A stretch of 51,702 bases of DNA from Pseudomonas sp. GV071 (GCF_003050835.1 NZ_QAOJ01000020.1:1-51702); one strand, 5' to 3'; positions 24,669 through 33,598 are shown, counted from the first letter of the stretch. Translations and numbers: made by a program. The notes: a model not told the origin generated them from the letters alone.

Positions 24669-25931
24669 CTATTCAGACGCTTTGAGCAACGGCGTATCCA
24701 GCACACTCGAGCTGCCGCCCAGCACCTCTTCACTCAAGCTGATGAAGTCTTTGGTGCTGACCGCATCCATGCGCATCAAGCCGCGGCTGACGTCGTCCAG
24801 CGAACGTTTGTTGTCGGTGCCTTTGCGGATTTCGCGGTCGAGGTCTTGCAGCAACAGCACCGCCCGCGCCGTGGTGCGGCCGCTGACGCTGTTGCCGCGC
24901 AGCGTGTCGACCTTGCGGCTCCACTGTTTGAGGTTGGCGTTCACCGCCTTGTAGCGTTCCTCGCTCATGCCACCTGCGCGGTGCACCAACTCGATGGCGT
25001 AGTACTCGGCCAGGCCTTCGCTGATCCAGTCGCTTTTATCGGTGTCGCGGATACGGCTGAACACATGCACCAGTTCGTGCACCAAGGAACTGGTGCCGTT
25101 CTCGCTGACCAATGGGCGGTCGGCGTGCATGAACAACGAGTTGGAGGCCGACAGGCCGCCGCGCCACATCGGGTTGCCGGCGCCGACCACCAGCAGCTTG
25201 GCCGGGTCGCGGGGGAATACGCTCTGCACCTGCGGCCAGACGAAGGTGAGCATGGTCAGCACGTCCATGCGGCGCATGCCAGCACCCACTGGCGCGGCCA
25301 CGGTGACTTCGGTTTCGCCCAGCTTGGCGCGGCGGGTGCCAATTTTGCCGGCGAGAATCCAACCAGTTGGACGGTCCAACAGGCGCGACGGGTTGTCGAT
25401 GCGAAAGCGGTTCTTGCCGATGCGCGGCCAGCCAGTTTCGACACTCTTCCAGCCCTTGGGCAATTCGAATTGCAGGCGCGACACCAACTCGGTGCCGTCG
25501 TGCTGATCGAGCTTGGCGCTGGGCACCAGGTCATCGCCACGCAACAGCGCCCAGTCGGCGGTCATCCGCGCGTCGTAGCTGGTGGTTTTACCGTCGGCTG
25601 ACGGCCTTGGGTGGCTGATGCGCACGCGGTAGGTGAGGCTGGTCTTGCCCTTGCCCGGCTGCCACACGCCCTGCTGCGTTTCGCCGGTTTGCGCGTTGCC
25701 AAGCTGCCAGGTGCCGTCGGTTTTGAAGTCGCTGTAGTAGCCTTTTTTCCCCAGGTTGAAGCTCAAGCTGCGCACCGCGGCGCCCTCTTCCAGGGTCAGG
25801 CGCACTTCGGCCTGGTCGCTGTCGGGGAGGAAACGCACGGTGTAATCGAGGTCGACCTTTTCCACCGCCAATAGCGGGGAGCTGCAGGCCAGCAGTGCGA
25901 CAGAAAGGAGCAGACGGAGTCGGATGGGCAT
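24669..25931 (-). CDS. Secreted M61/M1-like metallopeptidase
   Basis: A 420-residue exported protein. The signal peptide is MPIRLRLLLSVALLACSSPLLA (residues 1 to about 22). The N-terminal part is beta-rich. The zinc motif is HELVH in SSLVHELVHVFSRI, followed by WISEGLAEYYAIEL, which resembles the NEGxA glutamate ligand of gluzincins such as M61 glycyl aminopeptidases, at a shorter than usual distance. It should act in the periplasm; the substrate is unknown. The ATG at 25931 is chosen over an in-frame TTG nine bases earlier. The gene follows ycgN on the same strand, with 110 bases between. Confidence 0.8.
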   Translation of the reverse strand: MPIRLRLLLSVALLACSSPLLAVEKVDLDYTVRFLPDSDQAEVRLTLEEGAAVRSLSFNLGKKGYYSDFKTDGTWQLGNAQTGETQQGVWQPGKGKTSLTYRVRISHPRPSADGKTTSYDARMTADWALLRGDDLVPSAKLDQHDGTELVSRLQFELPKGWKSVETGWPRIGKNRFRIDNPSRLLDRPTGWILAGKIGTRRAKLGETEVTVAAPVGAGMRRMDVLTMLTFVWPQVQSVFPRDPAKLLVVGAGNPMWRGGLSASNSLFMHADRPLVSENGTSSLVHELVHVFSRIRDTDKSDWISEGLAEYYAIELVHRAGGMSEERYKAVNANLKQWSRKVDTLRGNSVSGRTTARAVLLLQDLDREIRKGTDNKRSLDDVSRGLMRMDAVSTKDFISLSEEVLGGSSSVLDTPLLKASE

Positions 25932-26043
25932 CAAAAACAAGTCCTTGTAACGCGGCGCGGTAATTCCCTATGACCGGCCTGATTTCGTTTGATTCACCGA
26001 GCTCTCGCCCGTTGAGCGCAGCGAAGCCCAACGCTGCACAGCC

Positions 26044-26493
26044 TCAGCCGGAGCGGAAGATCATATAGTCTTCCCAGTCGTCTTCAGCGACGGCGGTCTC
26101 ACTGAGCATAGTGCCGACCTGGGAAATGCCGGCGTTGTGGACCATTTGCGGGTCACCGCACACCAGCGGGTGCCAGCTTTCCAGGTCTTTGCCTTCGGCC
26201 ACCAGGCGGTAACCGCAGGTGGGTGGCAGCCATTGGAATTCGCTGGCCTGCCCCGGAGTGAGCTGGATGCAGTCAGGTACGAACTGGCGACGGTTGGCGT
26301 AGTTGCTGCACTGGCAGGTTTTCAGGTCCAGCAGTTTGCAGGCGATGCGTGTGTAGTACACGCTGCCGTCGTCTTCATCTTCGAGCTTTTGCAGGCAGCA
26401 CAGGCCGCAGCCGTCGCACAGCGATTCCCACTCGTCCTGATCGAGCTGGTCGAGGGTTTTGCGTTTCCAGAAAGGTTGGACGATGGCGGCCAT
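26044..26493 (-). CDS. ycgN: YcgN family cysteine-cluster protein
   Basis: A 149-residue cytoplasmic protein with the CxxCxxCC cluster in WESLCDGCGLCCLQKLED, and further cysteines in ACKLLDLKTCQCSNY, FVPDCIQL and LPPTCGYRL. This is the YcgN/UPF0260 family, which probably binds zinc or an iron-sulfur cluster; no enzyme activity is established. Residue order and length match the family. The ribosome binding site before the ATG at 26493 is weak. In this stretch (ycgN, ghrA-like, ycgL, rnd) gene order matches that known in other Pseudomonas. Confidence 0.9.
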   Translation of the reverse strand: MAAIVQPFWKRKTLDQLDQDEWESLCDGCGLCCLQKLEDEDDGSVYYTRIACKLLDLKTCQCSNYANRRQFVPDCIQLTPGQASEFQWLPPTCGYRLVAEGKDLESWHPLVCGDPQMVHNAGISQVGTMLSETAVAEDDWEDYMIFRSG

Positions 26494-26629
26494 GGCAAGG
26501 TACGGATTCGTAAATGGGCTGAGCTGAAGCGCGGCAGTCTAGCGCCTGCCCGGGCACCGGCCAAGGCCGCATTGCCAAACGGTTGCAGGCCCTTTGACGG
26601 GCCTGCGAACCAGTCTTGCCTCTCTGCTC

Positions 26630-27562
26630 TCAATAGCCTTTGGAAAAGTCCACTTCGCCGCGCAACGGTTCGCCGTTTTGATAGCGCTGCAGATTGTCCA
26701 GAAACAGCTGTGCCATCAAAGGCGGCAAGGTCGGCGCCGAGCTGTGGCCGGTGAGCAGCAGGCCAAACGCGGTCCAGAACGGATGCCGCGCCGGCAACGG
26801 CTCCTGACGGCAGACGTCAATGATCGCGCCGGCCAAGTGACCTTCGCGCAAGGCCGCGACCAGATCTGCATCGACCACCGCCACACCGCGCCCGGCGTTG
26901 ATGAACAGCGCAGTCGGCAGGAAACGGGCAAACAGCGCGGCATCGTAGATATCGTGGGTGCTCGGCGTATCCGGCAGCAGGTTGATTACGTAGTCAGCAT
27001 GGCCCACCAGACGCGGCAACTCGTCCATCGCCGCGACTTCCTTGAACGGCGGCAGATCACGGGCCGAGCTGGCCACGCCGTACAGCTCCACGCCAAACGC
27101 GGCGAGAAACTGCGCCACGCTCAGGCCGATCTCACCGGTACCGACAATCAGCACCCGCCGCCCGGCCAGGCTATGCGGGGCGTGGTTATCCCAGCGACGC
27201 TCCACCTGAGCGGCCAGGCGCGCCAGCACTTCGCGCTCGTGGGCGAGCATATAGGTGAGCAGGTACTCGGACATCACCTGGCCAAAAATCCCTACCGCGC
27301 GGGTCAGGCGGTAGTCGGTGGGCAGGTCTTTTTGCAGCAACGGCGTGATACCCGCCCAGGTCGACTGGAACCACTGCGGTTGGTGGCCCTTGCGCAACAC
27401 AGTGGCGAGCAGGCCCGGCTCACCCAGCCACACCTCACAGCCCGGCGCCAGCTGCGCCAATGTACTGGGATCGTCGCTGATCACCAGGTCCAGATCGGGT
27501 TGAGCGGCACGCAGCAGGTCGGCATACAGAGCGTGGTCATGTTCAGCAAGTAAAACGCGCAT
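26630..27562 (-). CDS. D-2-hydroxyacid dehydrogenase (GhrA-like)
   Basis: A 310-residue NAD(P)H-dependent reductase of 2-keto acids such as glyoxylate or hydroxypyruvate. The Rossmann motif is RRVLIVGTGEIGLSVAQFL at about 145-163. The catalytic set is the Arg in LFINAGRGVAVV, the Glu in DVCRQEPLP and the His in LLTGHSSAP. Overall it resembles GhrA, but the exact substrate cannot be told from sequence. It is co-oriented with ycgL and rnd upstream but separated by about 150 bases, which hold an opposite-strand terminator-like hairpin. Confidence 0.9.
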   Translation of the reverse strand: MRVLLAEHDHALYADLLRAAQPDLDLVISDDPSTLAQLAPGCEVWLGEPGLLATVLRKGHQPQWFQSTWAGITPLLQKDLPTDYRLTRAVGIFGQVMSEYLLTYMLAHEREVLARLAAQVERRWDNHAPHSLAGRRVLIVGTGEIGLSVAQFLAAFGVELYGVASSARDLPPFKEVAAMDELPRLVGHADYVINLLPDTPSTHDIYDAALFARFLPTALFINAGRGVAVVDADLVAALREGHLAGAIIDVCRQEPLPARHPFWTAFGLLLTGHSSAPTLPPLMAQLFLDNLQRYQNGEPLRGEVDFSKGY

Positions 27563-27638
27563 GGGGCAGGAAAACCTTCAAACACGGCGCTGCCACTCTG
27601 AGTAGCAGCTCCTTAAGACAGAAAAATACGGTGGGATT

Positions 27639-27666
27639 GCCGGGACTCCGCCCGGCTTTTCTTTTT
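27639..27666 (+). terminator. Orphan plus-strand intrinsic terminator
   Basis: Stem GCCGGG/CCCGGC (27639-27656) with an ACTCCG loop, then TTTTCTTTTT. The flanking genes on both sides are on the minus strand, so no annotated transcript ends here. It may end a small or antisense RNA. Confidence 0.6.
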
Positions 27667-27714
27667 GCTTTAACGCGTCTTCCAACTTACTGGGCTAGGG
27701 CCCAGGAAGTCGCT

Positions 27715-28008
27715 TTACACCGGATCGTTGCGGCGCAGAAGCTCTTCGGGAAGATGCTGGATGTACTCGTCTTCGGCCGGCGGCATCTGCAGGTGATAGC
27801 CCTGCTTTTCCAGATTGGCGAGGACGACCGTGATGTCTTCCCTGGCCAACGCACGCTCCGGGCTCAGCACCAGATCAAACGTATGCCGGGGCGCACCGAA
27901 GGCCACCAGCAACGACTCCGGCACTTTTTTCAAGGCATCGGCCTTGAGCACGTAGAGGTACATCTCGTTTTTTTTCGGGCTGCTGTAAATCGAGCAAATC
28001 TTTTTCAT
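27715..28008 (-). CDS. ycgL: YcgL domain protein
   Basis: A 97-residue protein, MKKICSIYSSPKKNEMYLYVLKADAL, with the YcgL-domain segment ALAREDITVVLANLEKQGYHLQMPP. The YcgL fold is known from structure, but its function is unproven; its constant link with rnd suggests an RNA-related role. The ATG overlaps the rnd stop by four bases (ATGA), so the two are translationally coupled. Confidence 0.92.
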   Translation of the reverse strand: MKKICSIYSSPKKNEMYLYVLKADALKKVPESLLVAFGAPRHTFDLVLSPERALAREDITVVLANLEKQGYHLQMPPAEDEYIQHLPEELLRRNDPV

Positions 28009-29144
28009 GCCTGTTGTTCCTGGGTGTACGCGGCCAGGCTGTCGAGCAGCTCCTGGCCCATCAATTCACGGCGCCAACCGCGCAGGGAATCGGGCAGTTG
28101 GTACGGACCATTGGGGTAGCCGCTTTTCAGCAGGGCTTCGAGCACTTTCTTGCGCAGCATGATTTCCGGGGCGATATCCAGGCGCTCGGCCTCCGCCTGG
28201 CCAATGGCGCGCAGCACCTTGAGCAAGGCTGCGGCTTCCACCGGTAGCGGCTCGGGGATGGGCTCGGGCCACTCCTCGGCCGGTTTGGCGGCCGCCTGCT
28301 TGATCAGGCCAAGGAGGAACTCGCCGTCCTGACGCACGGTTTTCGGGTGCATGTCTTCGATGCGCGCCAGGGCGACCAGGTTGTCCGGTTGGGTGCGGGC
28401 CATCGGCCACAGCGAGTTTTCGCGGATCACCCGGTTGCGCGGCTGGTTGCGCAGGCGCGCCTGCTGCTCGCGCCAGGCATAGAGTTCGCGTAGCACGGCG
28501 AGTTTGGCCGGGGCCAGTTTCCAACCGAGCTTGGCGTCGCGGTAGACCTCATTGGGGTCGATCTCGCGGCGCAGGTTGGCGACCATTTCTTCGCCATCCT
28601 CCAGCACCCAGTTGAACTTGTCCGGCGCCAGGCGCGCGCGCAGGGCCTGATAGACCTCGGCCAGATGCAGCACGTCTTCGGCGGCATAGCTGACCTGGGT
28701 TTCCGACAGCGGCCGCTGCAGCCAGTCGGAGCGGGTTTCGCCCTTGGGCAGGTCGATGTCCAGCACGCTCTGCACCAGGCGCGAGTAGCCCATGGAAAAA
28801 CCGATATTGAGGTAGGCCGCGGCGATCTGGGTATCGAACAACGGTAACGGCAAGGTGCCGGTGAGGCGTGAAAACACTTCGAGGTCTTCGCTGCACGCAT
28901 GCAGGACCTTGAGCACAGCCGGGTCCGCCAGCAGCTCGGCGAAGGCGTCCCAGCTCTGAATCAGCAGCGGATCGATCAGATAAACCTGGCTGCCGTCACA
29001 CACCTGCAGCAGGCCCGCGATGGGGTAGAAGGTGTCGACCCGCATGAATTCGGTGTCGAGGGCCACGTACGGCAGACGCCGCCATTCAGCGCACAGGTGC
29101 GCCAAGCTGGCGTCATCGCGGATCCAATTGATGTCGATGGCCAC
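28005..29144 (-). CDS. rnd: Ribonuclease D
   Basis: A 379-residue 3'-5' exoribonuclease that helps mature tRNA and other stable RNA 3' ends. The DEDD exonuclease domain starts with VALDTEFMRVDTFYP (metal ligands D30 and E32). The later motif is YAAEDVLHLAEVYQAL, with the Tyr and Asp of the DEDDy type. Two C-terminal HRDC domains follow. Length is close to the E. coli 375. It is the first gene of the rnd-ycgL pair and divergent from the SMP-30-like gene. Confidence 0.96.
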   Translation of the reverse strand: MAIDINWIRDDASLAHLCAEWRRLPYVALDTEFMRVDTFYPIAGLLQVCDGSQVYLIDPLLIQSWDAFAELLADPAVLKVLHACSEDLEVFSRLTGTLPLPLFDTQIAAAYLNIGFSMGYSRLVQSVLDIDLPKGETRSDWLQRPLSETQVSYAAEDVLHLAEVYQALRARLAPDKFNWVLEDGEEMVANLRREIDPNEVYRDAKLGWKLAPAKLAVLRELYAWREQQARLRNQPRNRVIRENSLWPMARTQPDNLVALARIEDMHPKTVRQDGEFLLGLIKQAAAKPAEEWPEPIPEPLPVEAAALLKVLRAIGQAEAERLDIAPEIMLRKKVLEALLKSGYPNGPYQLPDSLRGWRRELMGQELLDSLAAYTQEQQA

Positions 29145-29290
29145 ATGCCTCTCCTTAAAGTTGCCGCGCAGTATATATCGAGCCTGGCTATGACCGGTGA
29201 TTCGGCCGGTGATTCACGGCTTGCCCTGCGTTATCGGCGCTCCTATGCTGCCGTCGTTTTGTCCGACAATAATCAGAACAAGGATATGTC

Positions 29291-30352
29291 ATGAAAAAGC
29301 TTCTGGGCCTGGTGGCCCTGCTATTGGTCATTGCTGTGGTCTATGTGCTGGCCAAACCCAGCCCGATCGACCCACTGGCCTGGACCCCGCCCCACGAACC
29401 GGCAATGACCGGTGTGCTGGAGCCCAACGACGCGCTGATGAAGGCCGAGCTACTGGCCAAAGGGCAGGTACACGGCCCTGAAGACACCGCCGTCGACGCC
29501 GAGGGTCGCGTCTATGGCGGCACCCATGACGGCAAAATCATTCGAGTGAAAACCGACGGCACGGTGGAAACCTTCGCCGACACCAAAGGCCGCCCGCTGG
29601 GCATGGACTTCGACGCCAAGGGCAACCTGATCGTCGCCGACTCCTATAAAGGCTTGCTGAGCATCGACCCCCAAGGCCAGATCAGCGTGCTCAGCACCGA
29701 AGCCGGCGGCGTGCCGTTCCGCTTCACCGACGACCTGGATATCGCCAGCGACGGGCGCATCTACTTCTCTGATGCGTCGAGCAAATTCGAACAGCCGGAC
29801 TACCTGCTCGACCTGCTCGAAGGCCGCCCCTATGGCCGCCTGCTGCGCTACGACCCGGTGAGCAAGACCACCGACGTGCTGCTCAAGGACCTGTATTTCG
29901 CCAACGGCGTGGCCCTGTCGGCCAAGGAAGATTTCGTTCTGGTCAACGAAACCTACCGCTACCGCATCAGCCGCCTGTGGCTCAAAGGCCCGAAAACCGG
30001 CACCCATGACATCTTTATCGACAACCTGCCGGGCATGCCCGACAACCTCCAAGGCGACCGTGCCGGCACCTTCTGGGTGGCCCTACCCACTCCACGTAAA
30101 GCCGACGCCGACTTCCTCCAGGGCCAGCCCTGGCTAAAAGCGCAAATGGCCAAACTGCCGCGCAGCCTGTGGCCGAAACCGGCCAAATACGGCCTGGCGA
30201 TTGCCATCGACGAACAAGGCAAGATCACCCGTAGCCTGCACGACACCAGCGGCAGCAACTTGCGCATGGTCACCTCGGTCAAACCGGTGGGCGGCTACCT
30301 GTACTTCGGCAGCCTGGACAACGACCGCATTGGCAAGCTGAAGATCGACTGA
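29291..30352 (+). CDS. SMP-30/strictosidine synthase-like beta-propeller protein
   Basis: A 353-residue protein with an N-terminal membrane anchor or signal (LLGLVALLLVIAVVYVLA), followed by a beta-propeller: VHGPEDTAVDAEGRVYGGTHDGKIIRV, KGRPLGMDFDAKGNLIVADSYKGL and TDDLDIASDGRIYFSDAS. These repeats match the SMP-30/gluconolactonase and strictosidine synthase superfamily of calcium-dependent hydrolases. The substrate is unknown. It would face the periplasm. The start ATG follows AAGGATATGTC. The sulfurtransferase gene starts 58 bases after its stop, so they may share a transcript. Confidence 0.85.
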   Translation: MKKLLGLVALLLVIAVVYVLAKPSPIDPLAWTPPHEPAMTGVLEPNDALMKAELLAKGQVHGPEDTAVDAEGRVYGGTHDGKIIRVKTDGTVETFADTKGRPLGMDFDAKGNLIVADSYKGLLSIDPQGQISVLSTEAGGVPFRFTDDLDIASDGRIYFSDASSKFEQPDYLLDLLEGRPYGRLLRYDPVSKTTDVLLKDLYFANGVALSAKEDFVLVNETYRYRISRLWLKGPKTGTHDIFIDNLPGMPDNLQGDRAGTFWVALPTPRKADADFLQGQPWLKAQMAKLPRSLWPKPAKYGLAIAIDEQGKITRSLHDTSGSNLRMVTSVKPVGGYLYFGSLDNDRIGKLKID

Positions 30353-30410
30353 GTCAGGCGCCAACTTCTGCGTTTATGATGGGCGCCCCGATTTATCTCA
30401 GGTGCCCACC

Positions 30411-31265
30411 ATGCCCCTCGCGCAACTGATTACCCCTAGCGAACTGGCCAGCCGCCCGGCCGGCCCTGATCGCCTGATTCTCGACTGCCGCTTTGCCCTC
30501 GACGACCTGGCCTACGGCCAACGCAGTTATGCCGAGGGGCATATTCCCGGCGCCGTATTCGCCGACCTTGAACAGCACCTGTCCGGCACCATCGTCAAAG
30601 GCCGCACCGGCCGCCACCCGCTGCCCAACCCACAAACACTCAGCCAACAGCTTCGTGCCTGGGGCCTGAACACCGCCAGCGAAGTAATCCTGTATGACGA
30701 CGGCCCCGGTGCCTTCGCCGCCCACGCCTGGTGGTTGCTGGCGTGGTTGGGCAAGCGCGACAACGTCTACCTGCTGGATGGCGGTTTGAAAGCCTGGAAA
30801 GAAGCCGGCCTGCCGCTGAACCAAGCGTTGCCCGAGCGCGCTGCTGGCGACTTTGCCGGCCAAGCCGATGACCGCCTGGTGATCCGCGCCGAGCAGCTGG
30901 AAATCCTCCTCGGCGACCCGGAACTGACCCTGATCGATGCCCGCGCCCTGCCGCGTTTCAAAGGTGAAATCGAACCCATCGACCCGGTGGCCGGCCATAT
31001 TCCCGGCGCGCAGTGCGCCGTATTCACCGACAACCTGGGCAGCGATGGGCGTTTTCTGCCCGCCGAGCAATTGCACGCCCGCTTCGCCGCGTTGCTGGGT
31101 GAGCGCTCGGTCGACGGCCTGGTGGCCTACTGCGGCTCTGGCGTGACGGCCTGCCACAACCTGTTCGCCCTGAGCCTGGCTGGCTACCCCTTGGCGCCGC
31201 TGTATGCCGGCTCGTGGAGCGAGTGGATCACCGATCCCGATCGTCCAATCGCTACGGGCGAGTGA
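30411..31265 (+). CDS. sseA: 3-mercaptopyruvate sulfurtransferase
   Basis: A 284-residue protein of two rhodanese domains. The C-terminal domain has the active loop YCGSGVTACHN with catalytic C241; CGSGVT is the loop type of mercaptopyruvate sulfurtransferases, whereas thiosulfate rhodaneses have CRxGx[RT]. The N-terminal domain is inactive, carrying YDDGPGAFAAHAWWLL. It would transfer sulfur from 3-mercaptopyruvate to cyanide or thiol acceptors. The ATG at 30411 follows AGGTG; the GTG nine bases earlier overlaps that site. A REPIN follows within ten bases of the stop. Confidence 0.92.
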   Translation: MPLAQLITPSELASRPAGPDRLILDCRFALDDLAYGQRSYAEGHIPGAVFADLEQHLSGTIVKGRTGRHPLPNPQTLSQQLRAWGLNTASEVILYDDGPGAFAAHAWWLLAWLGKRDNVYLLDGGLKAWKEAGLPLNQALPERAAGDFAGQADDRLVIRAEQLEILLGDPELTLIDARALPRFKGEIEPIDPVAGHIPGAQCAVFTDNLGSDGRFLPAEQLHARFAALLGERSVDGLVAYCGSGVTACHNLFALSLAGYPLAPLYAGSWSEWITDPDRPIATGE

Positions 31266-31274
31266 GCACGGCCC

Positions 31275-31355
31275 GTGGGAGCGGCTTCAGCCGCGATGCT
31301 CTTGAAAAATCAAATGCATCGCGGCTAATCGGAATGCCACCCTGCCGCTCCTACA
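31275..31355. repeat. REPIN element downstream of sseA
   Basis: The left arm GTGGGAGCGGCTTCAGCCGCG begins at 31275, and the right arm runs GCATCGCGGCTAA to GCCGCTCCTACAC. The right arm has an extra insertion like the copy after ptrB. Confidence 0.78.
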
Positions 31356-31580
31356 CAGACCAGCAAATCGCTCTAAAACCTCGTTTTAAGTACGGCGAGG
31401 CATATACAGCCATAAACAAAGCCGCAAATGATTTAAAAACAGCCCTTTACAGCACAATGGTCTGACTATGCTTCAACAGGAGCGGCTAACCCCGCTCCCG
31501 GTGGGGCCTTTTCGAAAATTCGTTTCAACACCGCTGCCAGGCGCCAAGGTCCCACCGGTCACTTCTTTTCAGAGGTATCT
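31356..31580. other. Intergenic region with a REP-like hairpin remnant
   Basis: An AT-richer stretch without a supportable gene. GGAGCGG-CTAAC-CCCGCTCC at about 31482-31501 forms a 7-base stem and looks like a degenerate REP unit. AGAGGT before 31581 is the ribosome binding site of the next gene. Confidence 0.45.
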
Positions 31581-32060
31581 ATGGGCATCGCCGCCAGTGA
31601 GTTATGCCAACACGTTATCCGCCCTACCCTCCTCTACCTGGATCGCCACAGCCCGTGCGCCGAATCCTTTCTGCTCTGCGCTGCCGCTTGTCAGTCCGCG
31701 CTTGGCTCGGCGCTGGATGACCAAGCTGGTCACGGCCTGTACCGAATCGCCGATTTGCGTCACCAAATGTTCTGGGATCAGCACTTGGCGCTCGATCCGG
31801 AACTGGCCAGCCGGGTTCGCGGCCTGGCCAGTCAACATGCATTTCTGGCGGCACCGCACCTCGAACTGACGGTCAACCTGCGCTACGCCACGGCGATTGC
31901 CTGGCTCATGGTCGAGGCGCAAAGCCCCAATCTGCCTGAGGTTGACGACATAATGGGCATGGCCCAGGTGTGGCAACAAGTGTTCCAGCCCCAGGGGCGG
32001 CTGCGCGATTTCAGTCGGGCATGGCATCACTACGTAGCAAAAGCGCAACAAGCCGCCTGA
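31581..32060 (+). CDS. Uncharacterised helical protein upstream of fadL
   Basis: A 159-residue protein, predicted largely helical and soluble, without a signal peptide or membrane segment. Visible pieces are HVIRPTLLYLDRHSPCAESFLLCAAA, GLYRIADLRHQMFWDQHLA and VWQQVFQPQGRLRDFSRAWHHYV. I recognise no domain of known function; the residues QGRLRDFSRAW near the end recall small proteins often encoded beside fadL in Pseudomonas. AGAGGT stands five bases before the ATG. It lies 176 bases upstream of a FadL-type porin in the same orientation, separated by palindromes that suggest separate control of the porin. Confidence 0.7.
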   Translation: MGIAASELCQHVIRPTLLYLDRHSPCAESFLLCAAACQSALGSALDDQAGHGLYRIADLRHQMFWDQHLALDPELASRVRGLASQHAFLAAPHLELTVNLRYATAIAWLMVEAQSPNLPEVDDIMGMAQVWQQVFQPQGRLRDFSRAWHHYVAKAQQAA

Positions 32061-32086
32061 AATCTTCCTGGAACCATCCGGCAAAA

Positions 32087-32155
32087 GTACGCTCGTACAA
32101 GATTGCCGACGTTGCCATCACTTTGCCTCAAATTGTCCGACAATTGGCCGCAAAG
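32087..32155. promoter_or_regulatory. Palindromic regulatory region upstream of fadL
   Basis: Two dyads are seen: GTACGCTCGTAC (32087-32098), and AATTGTC-C-GACAATT (32131-32145) nested inside CTTTGC...GCAAAG (32121-32155). Neither is followed by a T-run. TetR-type fatty-acid regulators bind dyads of the first size, but the sequence does not identify one. Confidence 0.45.
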
Positions 32156-32236
32156 TGGCGTTCTTGAGCAACTGGCCAGGTAATTCAAATCCTGATAATT
32201 TCCGCCCCCCGTACAAAAATACAACAGGACTTTCCG

Positions 32237-33508
32237 ATGAAACACGCCTGGTTCAAGACCACCCTAGCCCTGACCATTTCTGCCGCCTCCAGCTACTCCC
32301 TCGCTGGCGGTTTTGCCCTCAACGAACAAAGCATCAGCGGCATGGGCTCTTCCTTCGCTGGGCGTTCGTCCTCGGCCGACGATGCCACCACCCTGTTTGG
32401 CAACCCGGCTGGCATGTCGCGCCTGAAGCGTCAGGAAGTCAGCGTTGGCGCCGCCGCCATCATGGCGAAAACCGATATCAGCCACACCAGTGGCTCCACC
32501 TCCGGCAGCAACGATGGCGACATGGTTCCCTTCACTGCCGTGCCGATGGGCTACTACGTCAACCCAGTTAACGATCAGTGGACCTTCGGCGTCGGCGTGT
32601 ACGCCCCGTTTGGCCTGATCACCGACTATGAAGGGGGCTTCCAGGGCCGCAAATTCGGCGACTACAGCGAAGTGAAAGTGGTTACCGTGCAGCCGACTGT
32701 GAGCTTTCGCGTCAACGATCAGCTGTCCATTGGTGGTGGTCCAACCATCAACCGTATCGACGGCAAGCTGGAAAGCGCTCTGGGTAGTCTGAACCCGACG
32801 CTGGGCGACAGCCGTGTGAAAATCAAAGGCGACGACACTGCCGTCGGCTACAACATCGGCGCTCTGTACGAATTCACCCCGCATACCCGCGCTGGCGTGA
32901 CCTACCACTCCAAGGTCAAGTACAAACTGGAGGGTGACACCACCATCTCCGGTAATGACCCCATCTACACATCGCTGGGCGCCTACGGTAAATACGATGC
33001 GTCGCTGGACCTGACCACCCCGGAATCGGTTGATGCCTCGATCACCCATGACATCGACGATGCCTGGACCGTCTACGCCGGTAGCACATGGACCCGTTGG
33101 AGTCGCCTGAAAGAAATCACCGTTGAAAACGACGGCGTCAAAGGCCCAACCGCGACCACCTTCTCCACCATCACTGAAGAACAGAACTGGCATGACACCT
33201 GGGGTTACGCACTGGGTACGGCCTACAAACTGAGCCAACAGTGGACGTTGCGTGCTGGCCTGGCGTTCGACCAAAGCCCGACCAACAACGCCAACCGCTC
33301 GCCACGTATCCCGACTGGCGACCGTACCGCTGTCAGCTTCGGTGTGGGCTGGAACCCGACTGAAGACCTGACCGTTGATTTGGCCTACTCCTACCTGTGG
33401 GAAGAAGACACCAAGATCGACGACGCACAGTCCGGTAAAGGCAGCTACAGCGCCACCTACGAAAACAGTGCACACGGTTTCGGTACTCAGGTTTCGTACC
33501 GCTTCTAA
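32237..33508 (+). CDS. fadL: FadL/OmpP1-type outer-membrane transport protein
   Basis: A 423-residue outer-membrane beta-barrel for uptake of long-chain fatty acids or other hydrophobic compounds. A signal peptide (to about residue 24, SSYSLA-GG) is followed by the plug segment GFALNEQSISGMGSSFAGR and the family motif DATTLFGNPAGMSRLK. The chain alternates in strands throughout and ends in an aromatic residue (FGTQVSYRF), as outer-membrane barrels do. Downstream are a patatin-like and an alpha/beta hydrolase, which fits lipid use. A strong terminator follows. Fatty acids are the likely substrate, but aromatic hydrocarbons are possible for this family. Confidence 0.92.
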   Translation: MKHAWFKTTLALTISAASSYSLAGGFALNEQSISGMGSSFAGRSSSADDATTLFGNPAGMSRLKRQEVSVGAAAIMAKTDISHTSGSTSGSNDGDMVPFTAVPMGYYVNPVNDQWTFGVGVYAPFGLITDYEGGFQGRKFGDYSEVKVVTVQPTVSFRVNDQLSIGGGPTINRIDGKLESALGSLNPTLGDSRVKIKGDDTAVGYNIGALYEFTPHTRAGVTYHSKVKYKLEGDTTISGNDPIYTSLGAYGKYDASLDLTTPESVDASITHDIDDAWTVYAGSTWTRWSRLKEITVENDGVKGPTATTFSTITEEQNWHDTWGYALGTAYKLSQQWTLRAGLAFDQSPTNNANRSPRIPTGDRTAVSFGVGWNPTEDLTVDLAYSYLWEEDTKIDDAQSGKGSYSATYENSAHGFGTQVSYRF

Positions 33509-33526
33509 CTCGTTTTTCGTAGACCG

Positions 33527-33560
33527 AACTCGCCCTCCTACGGGGGCGAGTTTTTTTTGG
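33527..33560 (+). terminator. Intrinsic terminator of fadL
   Basis: Stem AACTCGCCC/GGGCGAGTT (33527-33552) followed by a run of eight T. Confidence 0.93.
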
Positions 33561-33598
33561 GCTGAGTTTTGGCCCCATATTCACACCACAAAAGACGC

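Noticed and set aside
26585..26606. Hairpin GCAGGCCC/GGGCCTGC after the 2-hydroxyacid dehydrogenase gene considered as a terminator
   Set aside because: The stem is good, but no T-run follows on either strand, so it is not called an intrinsic terminator.
29195..29216. Direct repeat of CCGGTGATTC upstream of the SMP-30-like gene
   Set aside because: Two adjacent short copies only, with no dyad or conserved regulator pattern; likely chance or a small duplication.
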